Source: Caldilineaceae bacterium SB0661_bin_34 (GTDB taxonomy: Bacteria > Chloroflexota > Anaerolineae > Caldilineales > Caldilineaceae). From it: 64,000 bases of DNA. Both the position numbers and the translations under genes were made by a program. The notes beneath the pieces were generated by a model that had not been told where the DNA came from, searched no databases, and saw nothing but the letters and a program-made list of their open reading frames with translations. Numbering within the stretch: the first letter of the stretch is position 1; each line of letters begins with the position of its first letter. The stretch covers positions 1 through 64,000 of the forward strand of contig VXMJ01000063.1 of assembly GCA_009841145.1 (NCBI GenBank), read 5' to 3'. Below are positions 8,381 through 15,966 of this stretch, piece by piece.

Positions 8381-8802
8381 GGTGGAGATGGCGGGAATCG
8401 AACCCGCGTCCGAAACAGTGTCCCGAAAACGTCTACAAGCTTAGTCGCCGGATTGTGGCTTTAGCCGACTTCGTATCCCCGGCGACGGGGACGAAGGGGC
8501 GAGTCGATGGTCTTGGGCAGCCCTATCGACATCCGGCTGCTGCATCCCCCAGTGTCTGACGGCCTCACGGAAACCTGCGGGCGGCATTCCCGTGGACCGA
8601 GACCCAACCGGAGTTGGGCCGGATGCCTAACTTTGGTCTACGCAGCCACGCCGCCAAGGGCGGGAGCAGCGGTGAAGCCAAAGTTGAAGCTCATACCTGT
8701 GTTCTTGGCACTTGTATGTTGTGTGCGCCTTTTTTACGTGGGAGTCGCTCCACGGCTTGCGGTTCGCGGATCCAGTTGCCCCGTCGAAGCCTGTTCATCC
8801 CC
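8381..8802 (-). ncRNA. ssrA: tmRNA (SsrA)
   Basis: Read on the minus strand, the 5' end GGGGATGAACAGGCTTCGAC and the 3' end GGTTCGATTCCCGCCATCTCC are both diagnostic. GGGGAUG pairs with CAUCUCC as the acceptor stem with one G-U pair, leaving discriminator A; the encoded tail is ACC, so the final CCA must be completed. A plausible tag frame begins with GCC at 8709 and ends at TAG 8640-8638. It encodes AKNTGMSFNF, then GFTAAPALGGVAA, 23 residues ending in the small-hydrophobic degron-like VAA. tmRNA rescues stalled ribosomes and marks the product for proteolysis. The reading frame is my prediction; the RNA itself is secure. Confidence 0.93.
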
Positions 8803-8921
8803 CTGTGACCCTTGGTCGAGACAGGGCGGGATTGTACAACAAAATCCACGTTCCGAAAGGGGCCTGGCGAACCAAATCCGTGCGCCTGTTCAGGGAACCG
8901 TGCGCGTCGAGGTATCGGCCC

Positions 8922-9998
8922 CTACACGATTAGCATGGCGTCTCCGAAGCTGTAGAACCGATACCCCTCGCGTATGGCTGTGGCGTAGGCCTCCAGCAAC
9001 ATCGTCCGGCCGCGGTCGGGGTCCGCATGCAGCTCTCCGATGAAGGCGCTGATCATGAACAGCGGCGTGGACCGCGGCAGGTGGAAATTGGTCAGGATGC
9101 AGTCCACCGCCCTGAACCGAAATCCGGGATAGATGTAGGTGTCCGCCAGCCCGGCCGCCGGCCGGAGTTCCCGGCTTCCGGGATCGGCCCCGCCTTGCCG
9201 GACTGCCCATTCCAGCGTTCGGGTCGTCGTCGTTCCCACGCTCAGAACGCGTCCGCCGGCGTTCCTGCAGCAGTTGACGGCCTGCGCGGTGGCCTCCGGG
9301 ACTTCCACGGGCTCCCCCGACAGGGTGTGCTGTGTTAGATCGTCGGCCCGCACCGGGGCAAACGTGTCCCTGCCAACCTGCAGGGTCACCGAACACACTC
9401 CCATGGTGGCGGCGGCCACCGCGTCCAGCAGGTTCTTGGTGAAATGCAGGCCGGCCGTCGGGGCCGCCACACTGCCGGCTTCCCGGGCGTACACGGTCTG
9501 ATAGCGCTCCCGGTCCCCGGTGAAATCCTTGATATACGGCGGCAACGGCACGGTTCCATGCCTGGCCAGCACAGCGGCGTCCAAGGCACAAGACATGGTG
9601 ACGATGCGCGTGCCGTCGTCACCGATCTCCTGCACTACAGCCGGCATCTCGATCCCGTCGGAGCCAATCAGGGACAGACTTCCGCCCTGGGCAGGCACCG
9701 AACCGCGGATCAGGCACCGCCATGTCCGGCGTTCCGGATCAAGGGCCTCCAGCAGGGTCACCGACAGATGCCCGCCGGTGTCCCGGCGGGCGCGGAACTG
9801 GTACTCCGAGACCCGCGTGTTGTTGTGCACCAGCAGATCGGTCTTCCGCAACAGGCCGGGCAGCTGCCTGAATCGCAGGTGCCGGCAGGATCCCGTGCGG
9901 CGATCCAACACCAGGAGCCGACTAGAGTCCCGCGGTTCCGCAGGTTGTTGGGCAATCAAGCCTGCGGGAAGCTCGAAGTCGAAGCCTGCGGTGTCCAT
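8922..9998 (-). CDS. queA: S-adenosylmethionine:tRNA ribosyltransferase-isomerase
   Basis: The 358-residue protein matches QueA in length and motifs: DFELPAGLIAQQPAEPRDSS at the start, then VHNNTRV, YQTVYAREAGSVAAPTAGLH and LTNFHLPRSTPLFMISAFIG. It transfers the ribosyl part of SAM to preQ1 in tRNA, the penultimate step of queuosine synthesis, in the cytoplasm. The tracked ORF extends upstream into an IS630 element, but homology starts at MDTAGF (9998). The element's TA target site lies five bases from this ATG, so the native leader has been replaced. The transposase frame ends five bases before it on the same strand, so element-driven read-through may now express queA. tmRNA follows downstream in the same direction. 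Confidence 0.92.
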   Translation of the reverse strand: MDTAGFDFELPAGLIAQQPAEPRDSSRLLVLDRRTGSCRHLRFRQLPGLLRKTDLLVHNNTRVSEYQFRARRDTGGHLSVTLLEALDPERRTWRCLIRGSVPAQGGSLSLIGSDGIEMPAVVQEIGDDGTRIVTMSCALDAAVLARHGTVPLPPYIKDFTGDRERYQTVYAREAGSVAAPTAGLHFTKNLLDAVAAATMGVCSVTLQVGRDTFAPVRADDLTQHTLSGEPVEVPEATAQAVNCCRNAGGRVLSVGTTTTRTLEWAVRQGGADPGSRELRPAAGLADTYIYPGFRFRAVDCILTNFHLPRSTPLFMISAFIGELHADPDRGRTMLLEAYATAIREGYRFYSFGDAMLIV

Positions 9999-10002
9999 GC
10001 AC

Positions 10003-10591
10003 CTAGTGCACCATTTCGTAAGTTCTTCGGGCATGCGCAATGCGGGCCAGGATGGCGTCCGCACTTTTCTTCCAGCGCGGGGGCAGGGCGTGGCGATTGC
10101 GGCCCCGCACATAGCGGCCGAGGGTGGCCCTCAGCGCCGCCGCGTCGACGAAGGAGCCGCGGGCCAGAACCTGCCGCTGCAAGGCGCTGAACCAGTGCTC
10201 GACCGGGTTCAGCCAGGAGGAACCGGTGGGGGTGAAGTGGAAGTGGAAGCGGGGGTTGACCTCCAGCCAGTCCCGCACCTTGCGGTGCTTGTGGGGTGAA
10301 TAGTTGTCGAGGATCAGGTGCACCTGCTGGGTGGGGAAGCGCCGAGCCAGCTGGCGCAGGAAGGCCAGCAGCTCCTGATGCCGGTGGCGCTGGGCACAGG
10401 CGTAGTAGACATTGCCGGTGTCGAGGTCCAGGGCTGCCAGCAGGGCCAGGGTGCCACCGCGGACGTAGTCGTGGGTGCGGGTGGCGGTGTGGCCGGGCAC
10501 GACGGGCAGGCCCGCCTGCGTGCGCGCCCGGGCCTGCATCTGGGGCTTCTCGTCGAAGGACAACCTCACGACACCGGGCTCCCTTTTTTTT
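10003..10591 (-). CDS. IS630-type transposase, OrfB (DDE catalytic part, frameshift product)
   Basis: From the A8 run the -1 frame reads KKREPGVVRLSFDEKPQMQA and continues to the stop at 10003. It carries the DDE triad: first D in LSFDEK, second D in LILDNYSPHK, and E in SSWLNPVEHWFSAL. The stop codon overlaps the left TA target. The upstream part of the tracked ORF (to 11022) is GC-rich antisense-like sequence without domain character, so expression probably depends on slippage from OrfA. Both halves look intact, so the element may be active. Confidence 0.82.
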
Positions 10592-11153
10592 CGAGCACCG
10601 CGATCACGTCCCGCAGCTTGGCCTCGAAGTGGGGGTCGTTGGACAGCTTGAAGGTGCGCACACGATGGGGCTGGAGGCCGGCCTCCCGCCACCAGCGGTG
10701 GATGCGGGCGGCCGAAAAGCCGGTCTCCCGGGCCATCAGGTTCACGCTCCAATGCGTGCGCCCGTCGGGCGGCGCCGACCGCAGCGTGCGCCACATGACC
10801 AGCGCGTCCGCCTCGGTGTAGACCGGCGGCCGACCGCGGCGGGGGCGGTCCTCGAGCCCCGCCAGGCCCTCGGCCAGGTAGCGGTCGCGCCAGGAGGCCA
10901 CCGTGTCGTGGGTGGCGCCGACCGCCGCGCCCACGGCCGCCAGGGTCCGGCCGTCCGCCAGCCCCAGCAGCATGCGCGCCCGCTGCACCTGGCGGTGGGG
11001 CCGGGTCCGAGACCGCGCCCACTGCTCCAGGACCGGACGGTCGCCGCTCCGAAGGGTCAAGCCGCGGGGATGGGCCATGAGGTTTGCCGGCCTGGATTCA
11101 CGGGGGTGCAAGACCACCATCATGTTAACCCAACTACTTCCACAACGGTGCAC
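10006..11153 (-). mobile_element. Complete IS630-type insertion sequence, 1148 bp, TA duplication
   Basis: The ends are imperfect inverted repeats: GTGCACCATTTCG at 10006 and the reverse complement of CAACGGTGCAC at 11153. Both are bordered by TA (10004-10005 and 11154-11155), the target duplicated by IS630/Tc1-mariner elements. Inside are two overlapping transposase frames joined by an A8 slippery run. The insertion lies between the PspC operon terminator and queA. Confidence 0.88.
10566..11123 (-). CDS. IS630-type transposase, OrfA (DNA-binding part)
   Basis: This frame encodes the helix-turn-helix half of the transposase: AAVGAAVGATHDTVASWRDR, GLEDRPRRGRPPVYTEA and HWSVNLMARETGFSAARIHR are typical IS630 N-terminal motifs. 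It ends with EKKGSPVS just after a run of eight A residues on the coding strand (bases 10584-10591). The start is uncertain: ATG at 11123, 11120 or 11078 are all possible and all lie within the element. Alone it would bind the ends without cutting. It is expected to continue into OrfB by -1 ribosomal frameshifting. Confidence 0.8.
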   Translation of the reverse strand: MMVVLHPRESRPANLMAHPRGLTLRSGDRPVLEQWARSRTRPHRQVQRARMLLGLADGRTLAAVGAAVGATHDTVASWRDRYLAEGLAGLEDRPRRGRPPVYTEADALVMWRTLRSAPPDGRTHWSVNLMARETGFSAARIHRWWREAGLQPHRVRTFKLSNDPHFEAKLRDVIAVLEKKGSPVS

Positions 11154-11155
11154 TA

Positions 11156-11185
11156 GCTTAATCAAAGAGAGCTTAATCAAAGAGA
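11156..11185. repeat. Two tandem copies of a 15-bp sequence
   Basis: GCTTAATCAAAGAGA occurs twice in a row, starting at 11156 and 11171, directly beside the right end of the IS630 element. The second copy overlaps the foot of the terminator hairpin. Confidence 0.8.
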
Positions 11186-11204
11186 CCCGACTTGGTCGGG
11201 TCTC
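11182..11204 (-). terminator. Rho-independent terminator of PspC operon
   Basis: GAGACCCGAC and GTCGGGTCTC form a perfect 10-bp stem with a three-base loop. On the minus strand it is followed by TTTGATT and lies 27 bases after the last gene of the operon. Confidence 0.75.
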
Positions 11205-11231
11205 CTCGAAGGCAGTCCGGCAGGACGAAGG

Positions 11232-11447
11232 TCAGGCTGGGCGACGCTTGTTGTCGAATTCCCTCCACAGTTCCCTGGTCTTGCCGTTGGCCGCCTCAAT
11301 CCCTTCCTTCAGGGCCTTGTCAAGCCTCGACTGGTAGGTGTTGTCGTAGGCGGTGCCGGGATTGGGACCAAACACATGGCCTACCAGCCAGCCCACGGCC
11401 GCACCTACGCCCACACAAAACAGAAACTGTACGGTCCTCATGTTCAA
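11232..11447 (-). CDS. Small single-pass membrane protein
   Basis: The 71-residue product starts at 11447, where ATGA overlaps the end of the PspC gene, indicating translational coupling. Residues 5-27 (TVQFLFCVGVGAAVGWLVGH) form one membrane segment of the glycine-rich kind seen in YtxH-like proteins. The rest is a charged soluble tail (LDKALKEGIEAANGKTRELW). No family is certain. Its coupling to a PspC-domain protein suggests a shared role at the membrane, perhaps in envelope stress. A terminator follows. Confidence 0.65.
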   Translation of the reverse strand: MNMRTVQFLFCVGVGAAVGWLVGHVFGPNPGTAYDNTYQSRLDKALKEGIEAANGKTRELWREFDNKRRPA

Positions 11448-12334
11448 GCACCGGCCCGCAACCGGTCGGTAAGGCCCTCCAGACTGGTGGCCGACGGAGC
11501 AGAGGCATTCTCCGTTGAGGCCTCCGCTTCGATATTATCCTCGACCGGGATCACAATGGCCAGGAGCAGGTAGAAGAAGCCGATGCCGACAAAGGCCGTG
11601 GCAAAACCGAGCAGCACAAACCCGATGCGAATCAGCACCGGATCCACGCCCAGCGACTGACCCAGACCGCCGCAGACACCGAACAGCACCCGATCCTTGC
11701 GGGAACGGGACAGACCGGAGAAGCGGTGGAGTTTGGCGCCGACCTTTTGCCGGGCGGCTCCCAAGTCCGCCACCTGGTCGCGCATGGTCTCTCCATTGCT
11801 GCGATTGCGAAACTTCTTCAGGGCATAGAACCCGATGGCAATCAGAAGGATCGGTCCGATGGTCATGCTGCCCACGGAGATCAGGAAGTCGAAGATGCCG
11901 AGATTGGATGCCAGCAGCACAATCCCGACGGCAATCAGACCCCATGCAACCCACACGCCGTGCTTCGCCTTGAGGCTGGCGGTGGCCGGAGCCGTGATGC
12001 CCTCTTCCGACGTTCCCACCGGCAGGAACAGCCAAAACAGAATGTACAGGGGCAGGGCGCTGCCAATCGAGAATACAATCAAGCCAAGCCAAATCAGCCG
12101 CACGATGCCTTCCGACACCGACAGGTAGTCGGCCATGCCCCCGCATACGCCACCGAACACCTTCTTGCGAGGGTGTCGCATCCAGCGACGGCGGGGAGTG
12201 GCCCGAGGCTCCGGTTCCACCGGCTGATCGGCAGGTTGTCCGGAGGTCCCGACCTCTTCCGTAGCGTCCGGGTTCGCCGCATTCTCTTCCACCGACTGCG
12301 AGGCACTTTCCTCGATCGGTTCTTTCGTGTCCAT
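11444..12334 (-). CDS. Membrane protein with two PspC domains
   Basis: The 296-residue start MDTKEP at 12334 is supported by AAGGAG seven bases upstream; the tracked ORF is open much farther but without support. An acidic N-terminal 50 residues precede the first PspC domain (KKVFGGVCGGMADYLSV, residues 57-110). Three further hydrophobic segments follow, then a second PspC domain (DRVLFGVCGGLGQSLGV, about 212-270). PspC domains sit in the membrane and in proteobacteria activate the phage-shock response; in other phyla they are general membrane-stress sensors. The duplication within one chain is unusual but not unique. It is cotranscribed with a small membrane protein. Confidence 0.8.
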   Translation of the reverse strand: MDTKEPIEESASQSVEENAANPDATEEVGTSGQPADQPVEPEPRATPRRRWMRHPRKKVFGGVCGGMADYLSVSEGIVRLIWLGLIVFSIGSALPLYILFWLFLPVGTSEEGITAPATASLKAKHGVWVAWGLIAVGIVLLASNLGIFDFLISVGSMTIGPILLIAIGFYALKKFRNRSNGETMRDQVADLGAARQKVGAKLHRFSGLSRSRKDRVLFGVCGGLGQSLGVDPVLIRIGFVLLGFATAFVGIGFFYLLLAIVIPVEDNIEAEASTENASAPSATSLEGLTDRLRAGA

Positions 12335-12608
12335 CCTATGCTCCTTCCCTGGAAATCCCGCTTGCGGGGCAATCATCCGCCGTCGTCGATTGTGCTGGAG
12401 ACCTGCACCGGACGCAAGCTCATTTGTACATACGCCCTTGGCGACCCGGCGGTTGCAGGATTGGCAACCGCAACGGACGAACCCATTCTCCGAGTTGCAA
12501 CGGGCATCGGACTGCCCAATCTGGTAGTCTGAATCCATACCCTCGACTTCCAGCCGCCGCAACTTCGGCGACAAGTCCACCACGGCCCGGAACCTTCCTT
12601 CCAAGCGC
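12335..12608. other. Divergent promoter region
   Basis: This lies between the PspC operon (leftward) and the secreted-protein gene (rightward). The minus-strand frame stays open and contains a cysteine-rich run, RCGCQSCNRRVAKGVC. The strong Shine-Dalgarno before 12334 argues that this is untranslated. Confidence 0.45.
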
Positions 12609-14063
12609 ATGCCCCTGCATCCCATCGCACCGGGACGGACCCGGCACACTCCGGTTTGGCGCCGTTCGGGTCTGCTCGTCCTGTGCCTGGCGGTGGCCGC
12701 AACAGTGTTGTCGCTCCAATCGCGTCTGGGCCTCGCCCAAACCAATTCCGTGCCGCCTGCCAACGACTTGGCGTACGTCTCCCGACTGCGCATCCACAAC
12801 CCGGACCCGGCTCAGGTTGTCGCGTGCGAACTGACTCTGATTGACGGTGTCGGCACCGAAGCAGGCCAGTCCCTCGCCGTCCGCCTTAGACCGCGCGTCA
12901 CCGAGATTGTGGACCTGAACGACTTGCCCAGCCTGGCGACCGGGGCCTACTCCGGCTATCTGGACTGCAGCCATGCTGTCTCTACGGTCCTCATCTACGG
13001 TGAACCGGGCGATCGCATCTATACCGCCTATGCCGGCACGGACGAACAGCAGACATCCCGGAAATGGCAGGTGTTGGAGGTCCACACCGGCTCCGGGAAC
13101 TCCGAATTTGCCTCCAGCATCATCGTCCAGAACGCAGGTGCGGAACCGAACGACCTGACCATCCGGTTCCTGTCCCGCAGGGACGGTAGCCTGATCCACA
13201 CGATCAGCCTGTCCGGGCTTCCGGCCTGGTCAGCGACTAAAGCTGACCTGGTGGACTTCCCTGCCCTGGCCGAGCATGAGACCGTGCGGGCCGAGGTGGC
13301 GAGTTCAGGCCCGTCCGCGGTCCTGGTCTTTCACCATGATGCCGGCGGCGACAACGACGGATCCGCCTTCCGCTTCCCCCGGGCCGCCTTTGTGCCTTCC
13401 CACGCAACGGCAACGCGCTTCGCCTACCCGGCCATGCTGGTGAACTATCAGGAATTGAACACCACCTTCGAGGTGCTGGGTTTGGGATCCGAACCCGTCC
13501 GCCTGTCGGTTGAATATCCAGGATTCGGCACGCAGGAGTGGGAACTGACCCCGGGACGGGTTACCACCATTGGCCGTCCCGCGTTCATGCCGAAAGGTTC
13601 CTACGTCGCGTCGGTGGTGATCACCGCCTCGCATCCGATCGCCATGCAGGCGCACACGCGCCACACCAACGGCAGCATCGCCGTCCTGACGGCCACCGAG
13701 CAGGCCGGCACCAAGGTCAGTGCGCCACTGATCCTGCGGCGCCGCGACGGCTTCAGTTCCATGGTTACCTGCCAGAACCTTGGCGACCAGGCCACCGAGG
13801 TCATTTTTGAACACGTCGGGCGGTTTGCCCGGATCAAATACGCCGAACCCGGCCACTCCATCACGCGGCACATGGCTCAGGAGAACCTCCTGCCCAACAA
13901 TTACGACGGGACGATGGTCATCCGGGCCGAGCAGCCCATCAAGTGCGTCGTGGCCCAGCTGCGGGACCCGCCCGCGGACGAAGCTGCGGGAGCGGCACCG
14001 GTCCTGTCGGAGGCTGCCGAAGTTCGGTCGCTTCTTGTGTACGAGGGGCTGGCCACCCCCTGA
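12609..14063 (+). CDS. Secreted protein of unknown function
   Basis: The 484-residue product has a positively charged N-terminus and a hydrophobic signal core (SGLLVLCLAVAATVLSLQSR), with likely cleavage after GLAQ near residue 44. The mature part is rich in predicted beta strands and repeats short themes such as LRIHNPDPAQVVACELTLID, SSIIVQNAGAEPNDLTIRFL and FSSMVTCQNLGDQATEVIFE. These suggest three or more related beta-sandwich modules of about 110 residues. No catalytic motif is visible. It is probably a surface or extracellular protein. It has no operon partner. Confidence 0.65.
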   Translation: MPLHPIAPGRTRHTPVWRRSGLLVLCLAVAATVLSLQSRLGLAQTNSVPPANDLAYVSRLRIHNPDPAQVVACELTLIDGVGTEAGQSLAVRLRPRVTEIVDLNDLPSLATGAYSGYLDCSHAVSTVLIYGEPGDRIYTAYAGTDEQQTSRKWQVLEVHTGSGNSEFASSIIVQNAGAEPNDLTIRFLSRRDGSLIHTISLSGLPAWSATKADLVDFPALAEHETVRAEVASSGPSAVLVFHHDAGGDNDGSAFRFPRAAFVPSHATATRFAYPAMLVNYQELNTTFEVLGLGSEPVRLSVEYPGFGTQEWELTPGRVTTIGRPAFMPKGSYVASVVITASHPIAMQAHTRHTNGSIAVLTATEQAGTKVSAPLILRRRDGFSSMVTCQNLGDQATEVIFEHVGRFARIKYAEPGHSITRHMAQENLLPNNYDGTMVIRAEQPIKCVVAQLRDPPADEAAGAAPVLSEAAEVRSLLVYEGLATP

Positions 14064-14194
14064 ACAGCCAGCTCGGCACAAACAAGTTCCTGCCAAACCC
14101 AACCGCGCGGTTCCGGATGCCAGGGACCCTGCGCGGATGCTTTCGTGAACGTTGCCCGAACCGCGCGGCACTCCCGTTCCGATCTCGGCGCCTC

Positions 14195-14725
14195 CTACGG
14201 ATCGTCGCCTCGCAACTTCCGGGCAATTTCGTCCGTCAGTTCCTCCACTTCCGTGTGGGGGTCCAGTTCTTCCGTGTGGGGAACCAGTTCCGCCAAGCTC
14301 ATGGCCGCCCACAGCTCCTCGGCGTCGATCTCTTTTAGTTTTAGTTGGGTGTCGGCATCCTGCTCGACAAACTGTGCTAAACGCAGAACCTGAGCCTTCG
14401 CTTCAGCCCGGACTGCCTCCAGGTGCCTTGCCGTCTTGGGGTAAACGAAGTCCGCTGCGTCTTCTTCGTCGTCGTCCCACAGCGGCAGAAGTCCCTCCAG
14501 GAAGTACATGACGCTGAACCGGAACGCCTCCACCAATCCCGAAGCCGTTACTTCCTCGGATTTTCGACGCGTCCGCGAGTCGTCGAACCTCGACGCCATG
14601 GCCTGAAGCTCATCCAAGTCGTTGAACAGTAGTCCCAGGGCTCCGTACAAATCCAGCATTGCCACGACCGAAATGCCCTGTGAGTCCATCTCGGCGCGCA
14701 AGCGTCGGTAATCCGAATTGGCCAT
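14195..14725 (-). CDS. Acidic helical protein of unknown function
   Basis: I start it at MANSDYRRL (14725), where AAAGGTG lies about eight bases upstream, giving 176 residues. The protein is rich in Glu, Asp and Leu with amphipathic helices (HLEAVRAEAKAQVLRLAQFV). It has a strongly acidic patch (LWDDDEEDAADF) and repeats of PHTEELDPHTEVEELTDEI near the end. I recognise no family. It could be a small soluble regulatory or structural protein. It is transcribed alone. Confidence 0.5.
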   Translation of the reverse strand: MANSDYRRLRAEMDSQGISVVAMLDLYGALGLLFNDLDELQAMASRFDDSRTRRKSEEVTASGLVEAFRFSVMYFLEGLLPLWDDDEEDAADFVYPKTARHLEAVRAEAKAQVLRLAQFVEQDADTQLKLKEIDAEELWAAMSLAELVPHTEELDPHTEVEELTDEIARKLRGDDP

Positions 14726-14933
14726 ATCCGCACCTTTGCCATCCGTTGTCTCTGCGCCATGGTAGCAATCCGGGCAGCTTTTCCCGGTTGTTCCCAACTC
14801 TCGGTCCGACGGCACGCCGGCGAATACCTGTCATCCACGGGGGGCGACCGCACCGGGCCAGCGATCGACCATCGCGGAACAAACAATGAGCGATCCATGC
14901 ATCCCGTGCTGTCCGGCAACATGTTTCGAGACG

Positions 14934-15824
14934 TCAGTTCACAACCGAAAAAGGCATGTGCAGCGGCGACCAATCAACGGGCCAGGGATTGCCTGCACCT
15001 TGATCCGCCCAGTCGGGCAGCGGAAGGATATGCGGCTGTAGGGTGGCGTTGGTAGGGGACAAGCGGAGTTCAAGCCAAGCATATGGACTGACGATGATCG
15101 GCGGAGCCACCACGAAAGTCACACCGCCAACCGGATGCACATCGTAGACGTGTACATGGCCCTGGAACACGGCCCGCACTTTGTCATGACGCTCCAGGAT
15201 GTCGAGAACCGAACGACGGTTGGCAGTGGTCTTCGAAGAAGCCGTCGGCGAATTCGCATTGCTCATCTCCATCAGCAATTGATGCGTAAACACGATCACA
15301 TTCCGACTCCCGGCCGATGAAAGGGCAGCCCCGAAACGCGCAAGCTCCTCCGGTTGCACGTACCCGTACGTTGGATCCAAAGGCAGGGCCTCATTGATCA
15401 TGTCGGCGTCGTGCCCCTGACTATGGAGCAGTTCCAGCTGGGCTCCGACTTCAGGCAGTTCGACGGTCCGGCCCAGTCCGGGTTCAAGGCCCAGCGCCCG
15501 CGACACCGCGTCATAGGTTTGGCCCAGCACCGCATCGTGGTTGCCAGGCAACAGATGGACCGGAAAGGGCAACTGTTGCAGGCCTTCCAGATACCAGTCC
15601 AGAGTCCTGTCGAACTCCGCCGCGGACATGCCAAAGTTCCCACCTCCACAGGTGATGTCTCCCAGATGCACTGCCAGATCCAGCTGGGCAGCCTGCAGTT
15701 CCTCCAACAGGACGGCCTGGATATGCCGCGTGTGTTGTTGGAGCTGTTGGCCGAATCCGTTGGGGCTGTCAAGCCAAAAGTGCGTGTCCGACACAATGCC
15801 GACGGTAACTGAATCCCGTTGCAT
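14934..15824 (-). CDS. Calcineurin-like metallophosphoesterase
   Basis: Starting at MQRDSVTVG (15824), with AGGAGG nearby on the minus strand, the 296-residue protein shows all five metal-site blocks in order: VSDTHFW, HLGDITCGGGN, LPGNHDAV, VFTHQLL and QGHVHVYDV. These bind two metal ions and hydrolyse phosphoesters. The closest type seems to be cytosolic phosphodiesterase-like enzymes. The substrate cannot be told from sequence. It is divergent from the P450 gene at 15967. Confidence 0.85.
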   Translation of the reverse strand: MQRDSVTVGIVSDTHFWLDSPNGFGQQLQQHTRHIQAVLLEELQAAQLDLAVHLGDITCGGGNFGMSAAEFDRTLDWYLEGLQQLPFPVHLLPGNHDAVLGQTYDAVSRALGLEPGLGRTVELPEVGAQLELLHSQGHDADMINEALPLDPTYGYVQPEELARFGAALSSAGSRNVIVFTHQLLMEMSNANSPTASSKTTANRRSVLDILERHDKVRAVFQGHVHVYDVHPVGGVTFVVAPPIIVSPYAWLELRLSPTNATLQPHILPLPDWADQGAGNPWPVDWSPLHMPFSVVN

Positions 15825-15966
15825 GGCTGGTTCCTCCTGTAATCTTGGGCAGGCCTGTCGCCACCTGAGAGTCCGACGTTCCCAACCCGGAGTCGGGTTG
15901 ACCCCGGTATTCAAGGTGCGCGGACCAGCGTCCTTAGTCCTACCCCTTCAGTGCTCATTCTGCTCC

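Noticed and set aside
10592-11022. N-terminal half of tracked ORF 10003-11022 as coding
   Set aside because: It is Gly/Ala/Pro/Arg-rich and out of frame with the recognisable OrfA; only the part after the A8 run has domain character.
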